Of a DNA stretch of 64,000 nucleotides, positions 7,333-15,863 are shown piece by piece. The first letter of the stretch is position 1, and every line of letters begins with the position of its first letter. Below the pieces are notes generated by a model that was given only the letters and a program-made list of their open reading frames with translations, made no database searches and was not told where the DNA came from. The position numbers and the translations under genes were made by a program. Origin of the DNA: Atopostipes sp963558565 (lineage in GTDB: Bacteria > Bacillota > Bacilli > Lactobacillales > Carnobacteriaceae_A); NCBI GenBank assembly GCA_963558565.1, contig CAUWGX010000002.1:124001-188000 (forward strand), in the 5' to 3' direction.

Positions 7333-8694
7333 TTAGAATAACATTCTTGTTGAACCGTATGTTTTACCTTGTGCTCTCATGGCTAAAACGTTCAAGAAAT
7401 TCCATGGACGACTGAATCCTGGTTGGAAGAAGAAATCTGCTTGTGCTAAGTCTGTTAATGTCATTTTTGCAGTAATAGCAAGTGACAGAACATTTGCTGC
7501 TTGCGTAATATCTTCTGTGGATAGGAACTGTGCACCCAGAATCGTTTCTGTTTTCGCATCATATAAAATTTTCATCTCTACTGTAATGTCTCCATCTCGC
7601 ATAAATGAAGGACGAACTCTTTCTTCACAGTAATAGCTCTTCACTTCACCATCATAGGAGTCGAGATTGCAATTTTTGAGACCAGTCGTTGCAAATTTCA
7701 AGTCAAAGAAAGCTAAACCAGAAGTCCCATTGACTCCTGCCATTTCAACTTCTTCGCCCAGCGCATTTTTAGCCGCAGTGACACCTTGTTTTCTAGCGTT
7801 TGTTGCTAGACCAATACAAGCTTTTTTACCGGTTGGGATAAATGGAATTAATGTCGCATCTCCACCTGCATAAACATCTTCAGCAGAGGTTTCTAAATAA
7901 TCATTCACTACCACAAAACCATTCTCGTCTAATTCAAGCGTATCTTCTAACCATGAAGTATCTGGTTTTACACCCACTGCCATAATCACAGTATCTGCTT
8001 CATACTCAGCTTTATCCGTAACAACACCTGTCACTACGCCCTCTTCACCTTTAACTTCTTGAACGAATTCGTTCCCTTTAAAGTCTAAGCCTTTATCTTT
8101 TGCTTCAGCAGCAAGTGTGGGGTAGAACTCTTCATCAAGGTACGTTGGTAAGAAGCGATCTACTGCATCAATTAAAGTCACTTCTTGGCCGTTTCGAACG
8201 TAAGCTTCTGCTACTTCAACCCCGATGTAGCCGCCACCGATGACGATCACTTTTTTAGCCTCTGCCATACGTGCTTTCACATCTTCCGCATCGTCTCGAC
8301 CTCGGAATGTATAAACGTGTTTTAAGTCATTTCCAGGAACGTTTAATACGGGTGCATAACCACCTGGTGAAAGAAGTAACTTATCATAGCTTGCTTCTTG
8401 TTCGCCATCTGGAGTTTTTACTGTAATTGCTTTTTCGTCTGGATTCACATCGACAACATCACTGTTTAAATGAACGTTGATCCCTTGTTCCGTATATGAA
8501 CCTTCATTTGCGTAATGCACTTCATCTGCTGATTTCGCAATATCTTCTAAATAAGATTGTGCACCACAACTCATGAAAGATGCTTTATCTCCACGTTCAT
8601 ATAAATGAATTTCTGCATCCGGTTGTGCTTCCAAAATTGTTTCTACTGCTTCATAACCAAAGTGAGATGAACCAACAATAATATACTTCAACAA
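7333..8694 (-). CDS. nox: NADH oxidase / NADH peroxidase-family flavoprotein
   Basis: 453 residues of the pyridine nucleotide-disulfide oxidoreductase class. The N-terminal FAD site is IIVGSSHFGYEA with His11, and a single redox cysteine lies in SFMSCGAQ (Cys43). The NADH site is VIVIGGGYIGVE, and a second FAD motif is YAGGDA. His11 plus Cys43 are the catalytic pair of Nox/Npr enzymes, which oxidise NADH with O2 or peroxide. Water-forming oxidase and peroxidase cannot be separated from sequence alone. Translation starts at TTG (two tandem TTG codons) after AAAGAGG. A TATAAT -10 lies upstream near 8740. Confidence 0.92.
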   Translation of the reverse strand: MLKYIIVGSSHFGYEAVETILEAQPDAEIHLYERGDKASFMSCGAQSYLEDIAKSADEVHYANEGSYTEQGINVHLNSDVVDVNPDEKAITVKTPDGEQEASYDKLLLSPGGYAPVLNVPGNDLKHVYTFRGRDDAEDVKARMAEAKKVIVIGGGYIGVEVAEAYVRNGQEVTLIDAVDRFLPTYLDEEFYPTLAAEAKDKGLDFKGNEFVQEVKGEEGVVTGVVTDKAEYEADTVIMAVGVKPDTSWLEDTLELDENGFVVVNDYLETSAEDVYAGGDATLIPFIPTGKKACIGLATNARKQGVTAAKNALGEEVEMAGVNGTSGLAFFDLKFATTGLKNCNLDSYDGEVKSYYCEERVRPSFMRDGDITVEMKILYDAKTETILGAQFLSTEDITQAANVLSLAITAKMTLTDLAQADFFFQPGFSRPWNFLNVLAMRAQGKTYGSTRMLF

Positions 8695-8840
8695 AAAAAC
8701 CTCTTTCTTTTTTTAATCATCATTCTGCACCTATTATAGTATATTCACTACTTAACAAGCAAACGATAATTATTCTAAATTACACTTTTTTAGTTTCACT
8801 TCTTAGCTTTAATTAACGATTAACACAGAAGGAGAGATCA

Positions 8841-8873
8841 ATGAATACTTGCTCACTTAACTACTATTTATAG
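8841..8873 (+). other. Ten-codon ORF with a strong ribosome binding site
   Basis: AAGGAGAG lies 4 nt before an ATG that encodes only MNTCSLNYYL before a stop. It lies in the 310-bp gap before the tRNA and no coding gene follows. It could be a leader peptide left behind by a lost gene, or chance. The rest of the gap holds the nox promoter and the tRNA promoter. Confidence 0.3.
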
Positions 8874-8962
8874 TTTATTTATCCTTTCATCGATTTTACT
8901 GTGAATATTGTAGCTCGTTTCACCAGCTCAGGAATGAAATTATATCAAAAAACAAAAAGAGG

Positions 8963-8990
8963 TTGCTTTTTTTCCAAGATTTGATATACT
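8963..8990 (+). promoter_or_regulatory. tRNA promoter
   Basis: TTGCTT, a 16-bp spacer and TATACT (8985-8990), ending 14 bp before the tRNA. Confidence 0.6.
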
Positions 8991-9004
8991 ATTATCTGGT
9001 TAGC

Positions 9005-9077
9005 GGATCCTTAGCTCAGTAGGGAGAGCACCAGCTCGACAAGCTGGGGGTCACTGGTTCGAGCCCAGTAGGGTCCA
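9005..9077 (+). tRNA. tRNA-Val (GAC anticodon, with C33)
   Basis: A 73-nt cloverleaf. Acceptor stem is GGATCCT/AGGGTCC with one G-U pair, D stem GCTC/GAGC, anticodon stem CCAGC/GCTGG, variable loop of 5, T stem ACTGG/CCAGT with TTCGAGC loop, and discriminator A73. CCA is not encoded. The 7-nt anticodon loop TCGACAA puts GAC at 34-36, so valine. Position 33 is C instead of the near-universal U. It stands alone with its own promoter and terminator. Confidence 0.87.
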
Positions 9078-9100
9078 TTATAGAATAATTGAACACAAAG

Positions 9101-9146
9101 AAAAAACGGTTGTGACTTTTTAATAAAGTTATGAACCGTTTTTTTT
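9101..9146 (+). terminator. Terminator after the tRNA
   Basis: AAAACGGTT / AACCGTTTT stem with an inner ACTTT/AAAGT pairing, then eight T. Confidence 0.88.
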
Positions 9147-9241
9147 GAAAGAGCACCTCTCTGTATGAACTTCAAAAGTCTCTTCCCTCTTTTATTAAAG
9201 ACGCTTTAAATGATATAATATCCTCTATCGAGGTGAAAAAG

Positions 9242-9400
9242 ATGAAGCCAGAAGATGAAAAGTCAGAAACAAAGGAACCTGAAAAATCAACAGAAGATGA
9301 AATAATAGAACGTATCCTTAAATACACGCAAGGATGTACTTTTATAATGATTGCTGTAATCACCATTATTGTTTTTCTATTATTCTTTTTTATGAATTAA
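9242..9400 (+). CDS. Small single-pass membrane protein (52 aa)
   Basis: ATG at 9242, stop at 9398-9400. GAGGTG lies 6 nt upstream and a TATAAT box at 9214-9219. Residues 1-24 are strongly acidic and charged (MKPEDEKSETKEPEKSTEDE). One hydrophobic helix spans about residues 33-51, ending FLLFFFMN. The likely topology is a cytoplasmic acidic tail with a C-terminal membrane anchor. No family is recognised. A reverse-strand reading frame across the same bases lacks comparable signals. Confidence 0.66.
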   Translation: MKPEDEKSETKEPEKSTEDEIIERILKYTQGCTFIMIAVITIIVFLLFFFMN

Positions 9401-9530
9401 TCCACAAACTTCTAACAAGCTTTCGTAAAGAAGCTCTGTTAATAAAAATATTTACTGAGAGACGATAAACATAGTGCCCCTTTATAAATCCTCTTGCTTT
9501 TCCATTTTTCCTATAAAATCCATTTTAAGT

Positions 9531-9564
9531 AAAAAAAGAGGAACAGTCGTATGAACTGCTCCTC
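9531..9564 (-). terminator. Terminator of the 9587-10606 gene
   Basis: GAGGA.CAGT / ACTG.TCCTC stem followed by seven T on the minus strand. Confidence 0.87.
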
Positions 9565-9586
9565 TATCTTATTAACTTTTAATTTT

Positions 9587-10606
9587 TTACTTCACTGCTG
9601 TATTATCTGCATGGACTTCATGATAAGTTTTTGCTCCACCATATCCAGCAAATGCTGTGACGAATAGGGCAATGAGTAGTCCTGCGAAAATGTATAGTGA
9701 GTATTTTGCAGTATTGTCAGAAACTTCTTCTGCTGTTTGTTTCGCTTGAACTGTTAAGTCTTGAACAGAACTTTGTGCTTCTTCTAGAGCTTGAGAAGCT
9801 TGTTGAGAAGTTTTGTTATAAGCTTCTGTAATATTATTTACAGCATCTTCTGTTTCAGCTTCAGATAAATCTGTGTTTTCTGAAATAGCCGTTGTTAATT
9901 CATCTTCGTCTAGTCCTTGGTTGATTGTTTCTAGACGGTCATCGATATTTGAAACAACTTTATCAATTTCACTTTGTGCGTCATTTCCATTCACTACAAT
10001 GTTGTAGCCAGCGTCTGTAACATCCTCACCTGTAGCTTCTACTTGATCTTGTAGGTAATTTGGTTGTAATTCAGGAATATCTGTATCTTCTAAAACTTCA
10101 TTCACGGATGATTCTAATTCAGAAGAGTCAACATTCATGTTTTCTGTAATCTGGTTAAATGCATCTTCTGATAAACTAGCTGCACCTGATGCCACTTGTC
10201 CAGTCGCGTCTCCAACTGCGCCAGCCGTTGTGCTTACAATGTTTCCTAGCGCACCAAAAGCGGATGAAACAGCTGTCGTCATTAAGACAGCGATTGAAAG
10301 TAGACTAACTGCCCAAGTAATAAATCCATGAATAAAGCCTGCACGGTTCGCAGTAAGTCCTGCAATATAACCTCCTGCACCGAATGATAAAATTAAGGTA
10401 ACAATAACCCAGATCACTAATCCTGTGCCCACACCTGAAAGTGGGTCAGAAGTTGTAAAGTCTGGAACTCCAAATCCAATAGCTGTTCCTATAAATGATA
10501 ACATGATCATCATCGCTAGAAAGGTAACGACTCCTGCAAAAACTGCACGCCAGGAGAAATTATTTCCAGCTTTTTCATTTAATCCTCTTGCTAAATATTT
10601 TCTCAT
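9587..10606 (-). CDS. Membrane protein with long extracytoplasmic or coiled region, unknown function
   Basis: 339 residues. An N-terminal block of three membrane segments (about 18-42, 62-86 and 94-120, the first beginning SWRAVFAGVVTFLAM) is followed by about 180 acidic residues. These are rich in Ser, Thr, Asp, Glu and Ala with heptad-like helical stretches. One membrane helix closes the protein (YSLYIFAGLLIALFVTAFAG). The first block recalls a widespread YrzE/DUF3792-like fold, but I cannot name the function. The gene is monocistronic. AGAGGGATAAAG precedes the ATG. Confidence 0.72.
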   Translation of the reverse strand: MRKYLARGLNEKAGNNFSWRAVFAGVVTFLAMMIMLSFIGTAIGFGVPDFTTSDPLSGVGTGLVIWVIVTLILSFGAGGYIAGLTANRAGFIHGFITWAVSLLSIAVLMTTAVSSAFGALGNIVSTTAGAVGDATGQVASGAASLSEDAFNQITENMNVDSSELESSVNEVLEDTDIPELQPNYLQDQVEATGEDVTDAGYNIVVNGNDAQSEIDKVVSNIDDRLETINQGLDEDELTTAISENTDLSEAETEDAVNNITEAYNKTSQQASQALEEAQSSVQDLTVQAKQTAEEVSDNTAKYSLYIFAGLLIALFVTAFAGYGGAKTYHEVHADNTAVK

Positions 10607-10871
10607 TCTTTATCCCTCTTTCTATGTATTTAATTGTGAGCTTATTTTATTCTAGAATTGAAAGTTTAGCAATTGATACGCTCAACGCTCCTCATTTTTA
10701 TGCATATTTCTACAAAAAACTTGAGGATGAATGGTTTATCCTTATAAATAGAATTGAATTTTACTCGTTTTTCCTATAATCTAGGTAAAGGAAATTATTT
10801 TTTATCGAATAAAATAAAGCTCTTCAACTATATGTTTGTACTAAAAATACGTTTAATATAAGGAGTTAAAA

Positions 10872-11771
10872 ATGAATCAAGTAAAAAATAAACCTTTTTA
10901 CAAACAAGGATGGTTCTGGGGAATCATTATTGTTTTTGTAGGAATATATTTTATTAGTAATCGACAAACAGCTAATGAACAAGGATTCGACCCTGATCAC
11001 GATATCCATGTTTTTACACGAGAACAAGGTTCGGGGACGCGTACTGCCTTCACGGAAGTTACAGGCGTTATTGACCGCAATGGAGACGATGATATTACAC
11101 CGGCGGCCACTGTTCAAAATAGTACGAGTGCCACTATGCAGGCTGTAGCGGGAGATCCTCATGCGATCAGTTTTATCTCACTAGGTTCACTAAATGATAC
11201 CGTAAGAGCTGTACCAATTGATGGTGTTGAGCCTAATGTTGAAAATATTCAATCAGGAGACTATGAATTAGTTCGCGGATTTAATGTAACGCATGGAGGA
11301 GAATTGAGTGAAGTGGCTCAAGACTTCTGGGACTTTATGTTTTCAGCCCAAGCACAAGAACTAGTAGCTGAAGATGGTTATGTGTCCGTCGATCCCGAAG
11401 CTTCTGAGTATGTGCCTTCTGACTTATCTGGTACTATCAGTATTGTCGGATCCACTTCAGTAGAGCCTACGATGCAACGCTTCTCTGAAGCTTATACCGA
11501 ATTAAACCCCGATGTGACCATTGACATTACAGCTCCAGGTTCTGGCGCCGGGATTACAGCCGCTATGGATGGTAGTGCGGATATTGGGATGTCTTCTCGA
11601 GATTTAAGCGAATCAGAAGCTGCACAACTTACTGAAACAGAACCGATTGCGATTGATGGGATTGTCGTTATTGTTAACAACAATAATCCAATCGACAACC
11701 TTGAATTAATTGAAGTTCAAGGAATTTACCAAGAGCACTTCACTGTTTGGAACGAAGTCATGGGCGAATAA
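10872..11771 (+). CDS. Membrane-anchored PstS-like phosphate-binding protein, permuted domain order
   Basis: 299 residues. One N-terminal membrane helix (GWFWGIIIVFVGIYFIS) and no lipobox cysteine. The segment that is normally the second half of PstS (TREQGSGTRTAF, then QNSTSATMQAVAGDPHAISF, then GYVSVDP) comes first. The normal first half (GTISIVGSTSVEPTMQ, APGSGAGITAAMDG, ADIGMSSRDL, AIDGIVVIVN) comes last. Phosphate-contacting motifs of both lobes are kept. The same order occurs, from memory, in streptococcal PstS. No pst permease or ATPase genes are nearby, so it may bind phosphate for another partner. The ribosome binding site is AAGGAG. Confidence 0.88.
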   Translation: MNQVKNKPFYKQGWFWGIIIVFVGIYFISNRQTANEQGFDPDHDIHVFTREQGSGTRTAFTEVTGVIDRNGDDDITPAATVQNSTSATMQAVAGDPHAISFISLGSLNDTVRAVPIDGVEPNVENIQSGDYELVRGFNVTHGGELSEVAQDFWDFMFSAQAQELVAEDGYVSVDPEASEYVPSDLSGTISIVGSTSVEPTMQRFSEAYTELNPDVTIDITAPGSGAGITAAMDGSADIGMSSRDLSESEAAQLTETEPIAIDGIVVIVNNNNPIDNLELIEVQGIYQEHFTVWNEVMGE

Positions 11772-11795
11772 AGAGACTTTAATTAATGAATGAAT

Positions 11796-11838
11796 AACCG
11801 TCTACTCTTATGAAATTAAGAGAGATGGTTATTTTTTG
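11796..11838 (+). terminator. Terminator of the PstS-like gene
   Basis: AACC.TCT..TCTTA / TAAGA.AGA.GGTT stem followed by ATTTTTTG. Confidence 0.8.
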
Positions 11839-11945
11839 TTATAATAGCTAACAATTCATAGGAACTTTATCGCCTGTTCCTTTCTAATTATGAACACTTC
11901 TTATATAATGAACATACAAAACAGAAGATAGAAATGGAGAATACT

Positions 11946-12779
11946 ATGTCTAGAAAAAAGAAATTCCCCAAAGATGTTATGCGTGTATTAAAAGAAACAA
12001 GTCGTACCTTTTTTATTCCAATTAATTTATTAAAAAAAGATTTAAAACAATCTGTCTCTACTGCTTACTTGGTTTATCGAGCAATTGATGAAATTGAAGA
12101 TCACGAAAATATCCCCAATGAAACCAAAACAACCATCCTGTTACAACTCAGTGAATTGTTCAAAGAACCTTTCACAGAAGCAGAATATTTTGAAATTATT
12201 GCTCCCATTCAAGAACAATTACCGGAAGTGTCAGTACGCTTAGTGGATTGGCTCGAAGCTTGTCCGGAAACGGCGCAGCCTATTCTACGGGAGACCGGTT
12301 CAGAAATGGCATATGGCATGGGCAAATGGGCCGAAAAGAACTGGGATGTGCAAACAAAAGAAGACTTAGACGATTATACTTATTATGTGGCCGGTATCGT
12401 CGGTGTTTTCCTTTCAAAAATTTGGGACTGGTCGTATGGATATGATGCCGACTTCGACTTAGCCATTGGTTTTGGCCGAGGCCTGCAAGCGGTAAATATT
12501 TTGAGAAATGAAGAGGAAGATATGGATGAGCGCGGTGTGAGCTTTGTGCCGGAGGGTTGGACTCGTGCCGATCTTTTTGCTTATGCAGATAAAAATCTCG
12601 CGAAAGCGGATGCTTATATCGATACTTTGACTGAAAGAAGCACGATCCTTTTCTGCAAACTTCCCCTTGCTTTCGCGCATAAAAGTCTTGCAGCGATGAA
12701 AGAAGGCCGCGAGAAAATGAACCGCCAAGAAGTCGAAGAAACAGTCACCGAAGTACAAAATGAAGTAGACAAGCAATAA
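11946..12779 (+). CDS. Squalene/phytoene synthase-family protein
   Basis: 277 residues. The first aspartate-rich motif is in YRAIDEIEDH, closer to squalene synthase than to CrtB. The second is NILRNEEEDMDERG, where the usual first Asp (NILRD) is Asn. The family condenses two prenyl diphosphates head to head, giving C30 squalene/diapophytoene or C40 phytoene. No desaturase or prenyl synthase gene is adjacent, so the product is unknown. The start at 11946 is preferred over the ATG at 11934 because GGAG sits 6 nt ahead of it. The mevalonate genes elsewhere in the window would supply precursors. Confidence 0.85.
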   Translation: MSRKKKFPKDVMRVLKETSRTFFIPINLLKKDLKQSVSTAYLVYRAIDEIEDHENIPNETKTTILLQLSELFKEPFTEAEYFEIIAPIQEQLPEVSVRLVDWLEACPETAQPILRETGSEMAYGMGKWAEKNWDVQTKEDLDDYTYYVAGIVGVFLSKIWDWSYGYDADFDLAIGFGRGLQAVNILRNEEEDMDERGVSFVPEGWTRADLFAYADKNLAKADAYIDTLTERSTILFCKLPLAFAHKSLAAMKEGREKMNRQEVEETVTEVQNEVDKQ

Positions 12780-12814
12780 AGACAAAAAATAACGGTTTTC
12801 CACCGCTTTTTTTA

Positions 12815-12848
12815 AAGCCCACAAATCGAGTTGTGGGCTTCTTTTTAT
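12815..12848 (+). terminator. Terminator of the squalene/phytoene synthase-family gene
   Basis: AAGCCCACAA / TTGTGGGCTT stem, six-base loop, then CTTTTTATT. Confidence 0.9.
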
Positions 12849-13021
12849 TCCTAAATTGAATACTCCATTTCATGTAAACATATAATGTATCCGTTTTATT
12901 AAATCATTATGAGTTTTTATGAAGAATTCGTGGGCTCTCCTATTGACTCTTATAACATTGTCCTCTAATATTAAAAAAACACTCATTATAAACTCATATA
13001 GGTAGAAAGAAAGGAACAATT

Positions 13022-14215
13022 ATGACGCCATTATATGCATTTACATTTATTATTTTTATCATTTCTTTAGGAAATATGTTAGCTGTGAAAACACGAAGTA
13101 TCGTCTCCATGCTGTTTTCTGTCTCTATTTTCTTTTTAATCGCATTTTCACTTGGTTTACCACGTACTATTTTTGCTGATTCTACTTTACAAGCTCTAGG
13201 ACAAATGTTGATTCCTATTTTACTAGTACACATTGGTTCTTCCATGAATATTCAACAATTGAAAGAACAATGGCGAACAGTTGTTATCGCATTAATGGCG
13301 ATTGTTGGGGTTATTATTTTTGTAATCTTTATTGGACAATTTTTCGTAGGACTTGAAGCAGCCATGGTCGCTTCAGCGCCGATTTCGGGTGGTGTAGTCG
13401 GAGGGATCCAAATGGGAGAAGCTGCTACAGCTATTGGTCTACCCGAACTCTCCATCTTTGCTTCTTTATTAGTCGTCGTTCAAGGATTTATCGGTTATCC
13501 CATTGCCTCTTTTGTTTTGAAAAAAGAAGGGTTAAAAGTTCGGGAAGCTTATCGGGCAGGAACGTTAAAGGGTGCAACTGAAGAAGAACCTCGAATTGTC
13601 ACTGAACAGAAACGACTAGATATTCCGAATAAATATAAATCGGATGAATGGTATTTAGCAAAAGCAGCCTTGATTGCTTCTATTGCTTTATTTCTTTCAC
13701 AAACGGTTGTTAACTTAACAGGTTATAACTACTTGGACACAAACGTCTTAGCCTTAATTTTAGGGGTATTCGCTCATCACTTTGGTCTGATTGAAGAGGC
13801 CCCTTTAAATAAATCCAACTCTTATGGATTAGCCATGGCTAGTTTAACGGTTGTTATTTTAGGAAGCTTAGCTACTGCAACTCCAGATGTCTTGTTGGAA
13901 CTATTACCAATGATAGTTATTACACTATTGCTCGGAGCAGTAGGGATCATTATTTTCTCACTCCTCGCGAGTAAGTTTTTAAACGTTTCTCTTTGGATGG
14001 GGATCGGTATTGGGATCTCAGCCTTATTCGGTTTCCCGGGAACATTCATCGTTCCTAACGAAGTCGCCAACTCTATTGGTGAGAATGAGGCTGAAGTCGA
14101 AGCGATTCGAGAAGAAATCCAACCGAAAATGTTAGTTGCTGGTTTCGTGACGGTTTCTATTGCCTCTGTTGTATTAGCTGGAATCTTATCTTCTATTTTA
14201 GTCACACTACAATAA
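13022..14215 (+). CDS. Multipass membrane protein, probable transporter
   Basis: 397 residues with about ten hydrophobic segments. A first half to residue 165 and a second half from about 215 are split by a charged cytoplasmic loop (KKEGLKVREAYRAGTLKG and on). Gly-rich membrane motifs SAPISGGVVGGIQMGEA and GIGISALFGFPGTF lie at similar places in the halves, suggesting an inverted repeat as in many secondary transporters. I do not recognise a characterised family. It converges on an M20 amidohydrolase gene, but a shared substrate is only a guess. The ATG follows AAAGGAACA. Confidence 0.75.
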   Translation: MTPLYAFTFIIFIISLGNMLAVKTRSIVSMLFSVSIFFLIAFSLGLPRTIFADSTLQALGQMLIPILLVHIGSSMNIQQLKEQWRTVVIALMAIVGVIIFVIFIGQFFVGLEAAMVASAPISGGVVGGIQMGEAATAIGLPELSIFASLLVVVQGFIGYPIASFVLKKEGLKVREAYRAGTLKGATEEEPRIVTEQKRLDIPNKYKSDEWYLAKAALIASIALFLSQTVVNLTGYNYLDTNVLALILGVFAHHFGLIEEAPLNKSNSYGLAMASLTVVILGSLATATPDVLLELLPMIVITLLLGAVGIIIFSLLASKFLNVSLWMGIGIGISALFGFPGTFIVPNEVANSIGENEAEVEAIREEIQPKMLVAGFVTVSIASVVLAGILSSILVTLQ

Positions 14216-14238
14216 GTAATACCAATTATATTGCTAGG

Positions 14239-14283
14239 AAAGGCTTTAAATCTGAGTGTATCGACTCAATTTAGGGCCTTTTT
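14239..14283 (+). terminator. Terminator of the 13022-14215 gene
   Basis: AAAGGC.TTAAAT.TGAGT paired with ACTCA.TTTA.GGCCTTT, followed by TTTC. Confidence 0.78.
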
Positions 14284-14303
14284 CTTTTGAAAATATTTTT
14301 GTT

Positions 14304-14338
14304 CATTAAAAAAAGCGAACTGTTTACAGCTCGCTTTT
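14304..14338 (-). terminator. Terminator of the M20 amidohydrolase gene
   Basis: AAAAGCGA / TCGCTTTT stem with T tract on the minus strand. Confidence 0.8.
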
Positions 14339-14355
14339 AAAGGTTTGTTTTACAT

Positions 14356-15540
14356 TTAGAATTCATCTTGCGCTAAATAAGCCAAAGCATATTGAGCGTA
14401 CAATTCCGCGCCGGTTAACATGGCCTCTTCATCAATGTTAAAACGTGCATGGTGGTGTGGATAATCTGTTTCTTTATCCGGATTCCCTGCACCAACCGTT
14501 GCGAAAGCCCCTGGGATTTCAGTCATATAATAACCAAAGTCTTCTCCACCCATTGTCGGTGCATTCTCTTGGACTTTGTCTGCTCCGAAAGCTTCACTTG
14601 CAATCTCTTGAACTAAACGCGCTGCATTTTTTTCATTATTCACTGCTTCAGTCAAGCGTGTATATTCAACCGTTGCTTGTCCGCCATACATTTTCGCAAT
14701 ATAATCGGCGTAATCTTTTAGGCCTTGTTCAATTTTATCGCGTGCTTCGCTATCGAATGAACGAACCGTTCCTTCAAGTTCAGCATTTTCAGCAATAATA
14801 TTGAAGCGATCTCCAGAGTAAAATTTCCCAACAGTCACTACAGCTGAGTCCATCGGATCGATGACGCGCGAGACCAAAGTTTGAATATTAGCCACGTATT
14901 GTGATCCCATCACTAAGGCATCATGCGTCATATGAGGTTGCGCAGCATGTCCGCCACTTCCTTGGAAATGAACTTTAAAAATATCCGTCGCTGCAAATGA
15001 TGGGCCTACTTGACAAGAAACTTGTCCTGGTTCATCAACGGTCCAGATGTGAATACCAAAAGCATTGTCGACCCCTTCGATAACTCCTTGTTCCACCGCC
15101 GCCTTCGCCCCTTCAGCAATTTCTTCTGCCGGTTGAAAAATAAAGCGTACGGTTCCTTGAATTTCATCTTGGACCTGCAACAAGGCTTTTAAAGCTGCCA
15201 TTAACATTGAAATATGACTATCATGGCCACAAGCATGCATGGTACCTTCGTTTTCTGATTTATACGGGAGATGATCGTTCAGCTCGTTAATAGATAAAGC
15301 ATCCATATCCGCTCGTAATAAAACAGTTTTCCCAGGTTTGTCACCTTTGATTTCACCAACAATTCCGGTCGGTTCAAGACGGCGGTATTCAAGCCCTAAA
15401 GCATCTAGCTCCTCGGCTATAAAGTTAGTGGTTTCATATTCCTCAAAAGATACTTCAGGATGTTGATGTAAATGACGACGCATCGCAATCATTTCATCCT
15501 GATGCTCATTAATATAATCTTTTACTTTTTGATTAATCAT
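14356..15540 (-). CDS. M20 amidohydrolase (N-acyl-amino-acid/hippurate hydrolase type)
   Basis: About 394 residues of the M20D family. The metal-binding motif ACGHDSHISMLMAAL and the FQPAEEIAEGA catalytic Glu segment are present. Later metal ligands lie in FGIHIW and near MGGEDFGYY. These enzymes cleave the amide bond of N-acyl amino acids in the cytoplasm. The ATG at 15540 is chosen because AAGGAGG lies 7 nt upstream; the upstream TTG would place the ribosome binding site inside the gene. It is monocistronic and has a relative at 17240-18439. Confidence 0.9.
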   Translation of the reverse strand: MINQKVKDYINEHQDEMIAMRRHLHQHPEVSFEEYETTNFIAEELDALGLEYRRLEPTGIVGEIKGDKPGKTVLLRADMDALSINELNDHLPYKSENEGTMHACGHDSHISMLMAALKALLQVQDEIQGTVRFIFQPAEEIAEGAKAAVEQGVIEGVDNAFGIHIWTVDEPGQVSCQVGPSFAATDIFKVHFQGSGGHAAQPHMTHDALVMGSQYVANIQTLVSRVIDPMDSAVVTVGKFYSGDRFNIIAENAELEGTVRSFDSEARDKIEQGLKDYADYIAKMYGGQATVEYTRLTEAVNNEKNAARLVQEIASEAFGADKVQENAPTMGGEDFGYYMTEIPGAFATVGAGNPDKETDYPHHHARFNIDEEAMLTGAELYAQYALAYLAQDEF

Positions 15541-15679
15541 TTTTTGCCTCCTTAACAAGAAATAATGTGGTTATCATCTCATATACCAACCGTTTTTGCA
15601 ATGTGTTTTCTAATGGTATGCCCATTTTATTCTAATCCTTATGAACGAATGGTTTCTGTAAAAAGCCTTCTTTTTGAAA

Positions 15680-15708
15680 TTGACAACGCCCTCTCCCCAT
15701 GCTAATAT
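15680..15708 (+). promoter_or_regulatory. Promoter of the fluoride-riboswitch transcript
   Basis: TTGACA (15680-15685), a 17-bp spacer and TAATAT (15703-15708), a few bases before the aptamer. Confidence 0.8.
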
Positions 15709-15716
15709 TTAATCAA

Positions 15717-15765
15717 AGGGAAGGTACTCCCTATAACCGCCAGAAATGGCTGATGGTGCCTGTTA
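15717..15765 (+). promoter_or_regulatory. Fluoride riboswitch (crcB motif)
   Basis: The aptamer consensus is intact: a GGG/CCC hairpin whose loop holds AGGTAC, then AACCGCC, a short loop, GGCTGATGGTGCC. The loop AGGTAC can pair with GTGCCT to form the known pseudoknot. Fluoride-bound aptamer would prevent the overlapping terminator from forming. It lies 100 bp before an antiporter gene, one of the known contexts of this class. Confidence 0.9.
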
Positions 15766-15825
15766 TGTATAGGAGTTTATTTAGCATGTCGTTAAATGAA
15801 GTCCTCTATGTAGCAGGCTTTTTTT
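15758..15825 (+). terminator. Riboswitch-controlled terminator
   Basis: A long imperfect stem starting GCCTG and ending CAGGC (15814-15818), with TATAGGAG pairing CTCCTCTA-type sequence inside, is followed by seven T. Its 5' strand overlaps the 3' strand of the riboswitch pseudoknot, the expected mutually exclusive arrangement. Confidence 0.85.
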
Positions 15826-15863
15826 GTGCTCAAAAATAAATAAAAATGGAAAGGTTGTTTTAA

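Noticed and set aside
10866..11162. 98-codon frame opposite the PstS-like gene
   Set aside because: Antisense to a well-supported coding region with conserved motifs.
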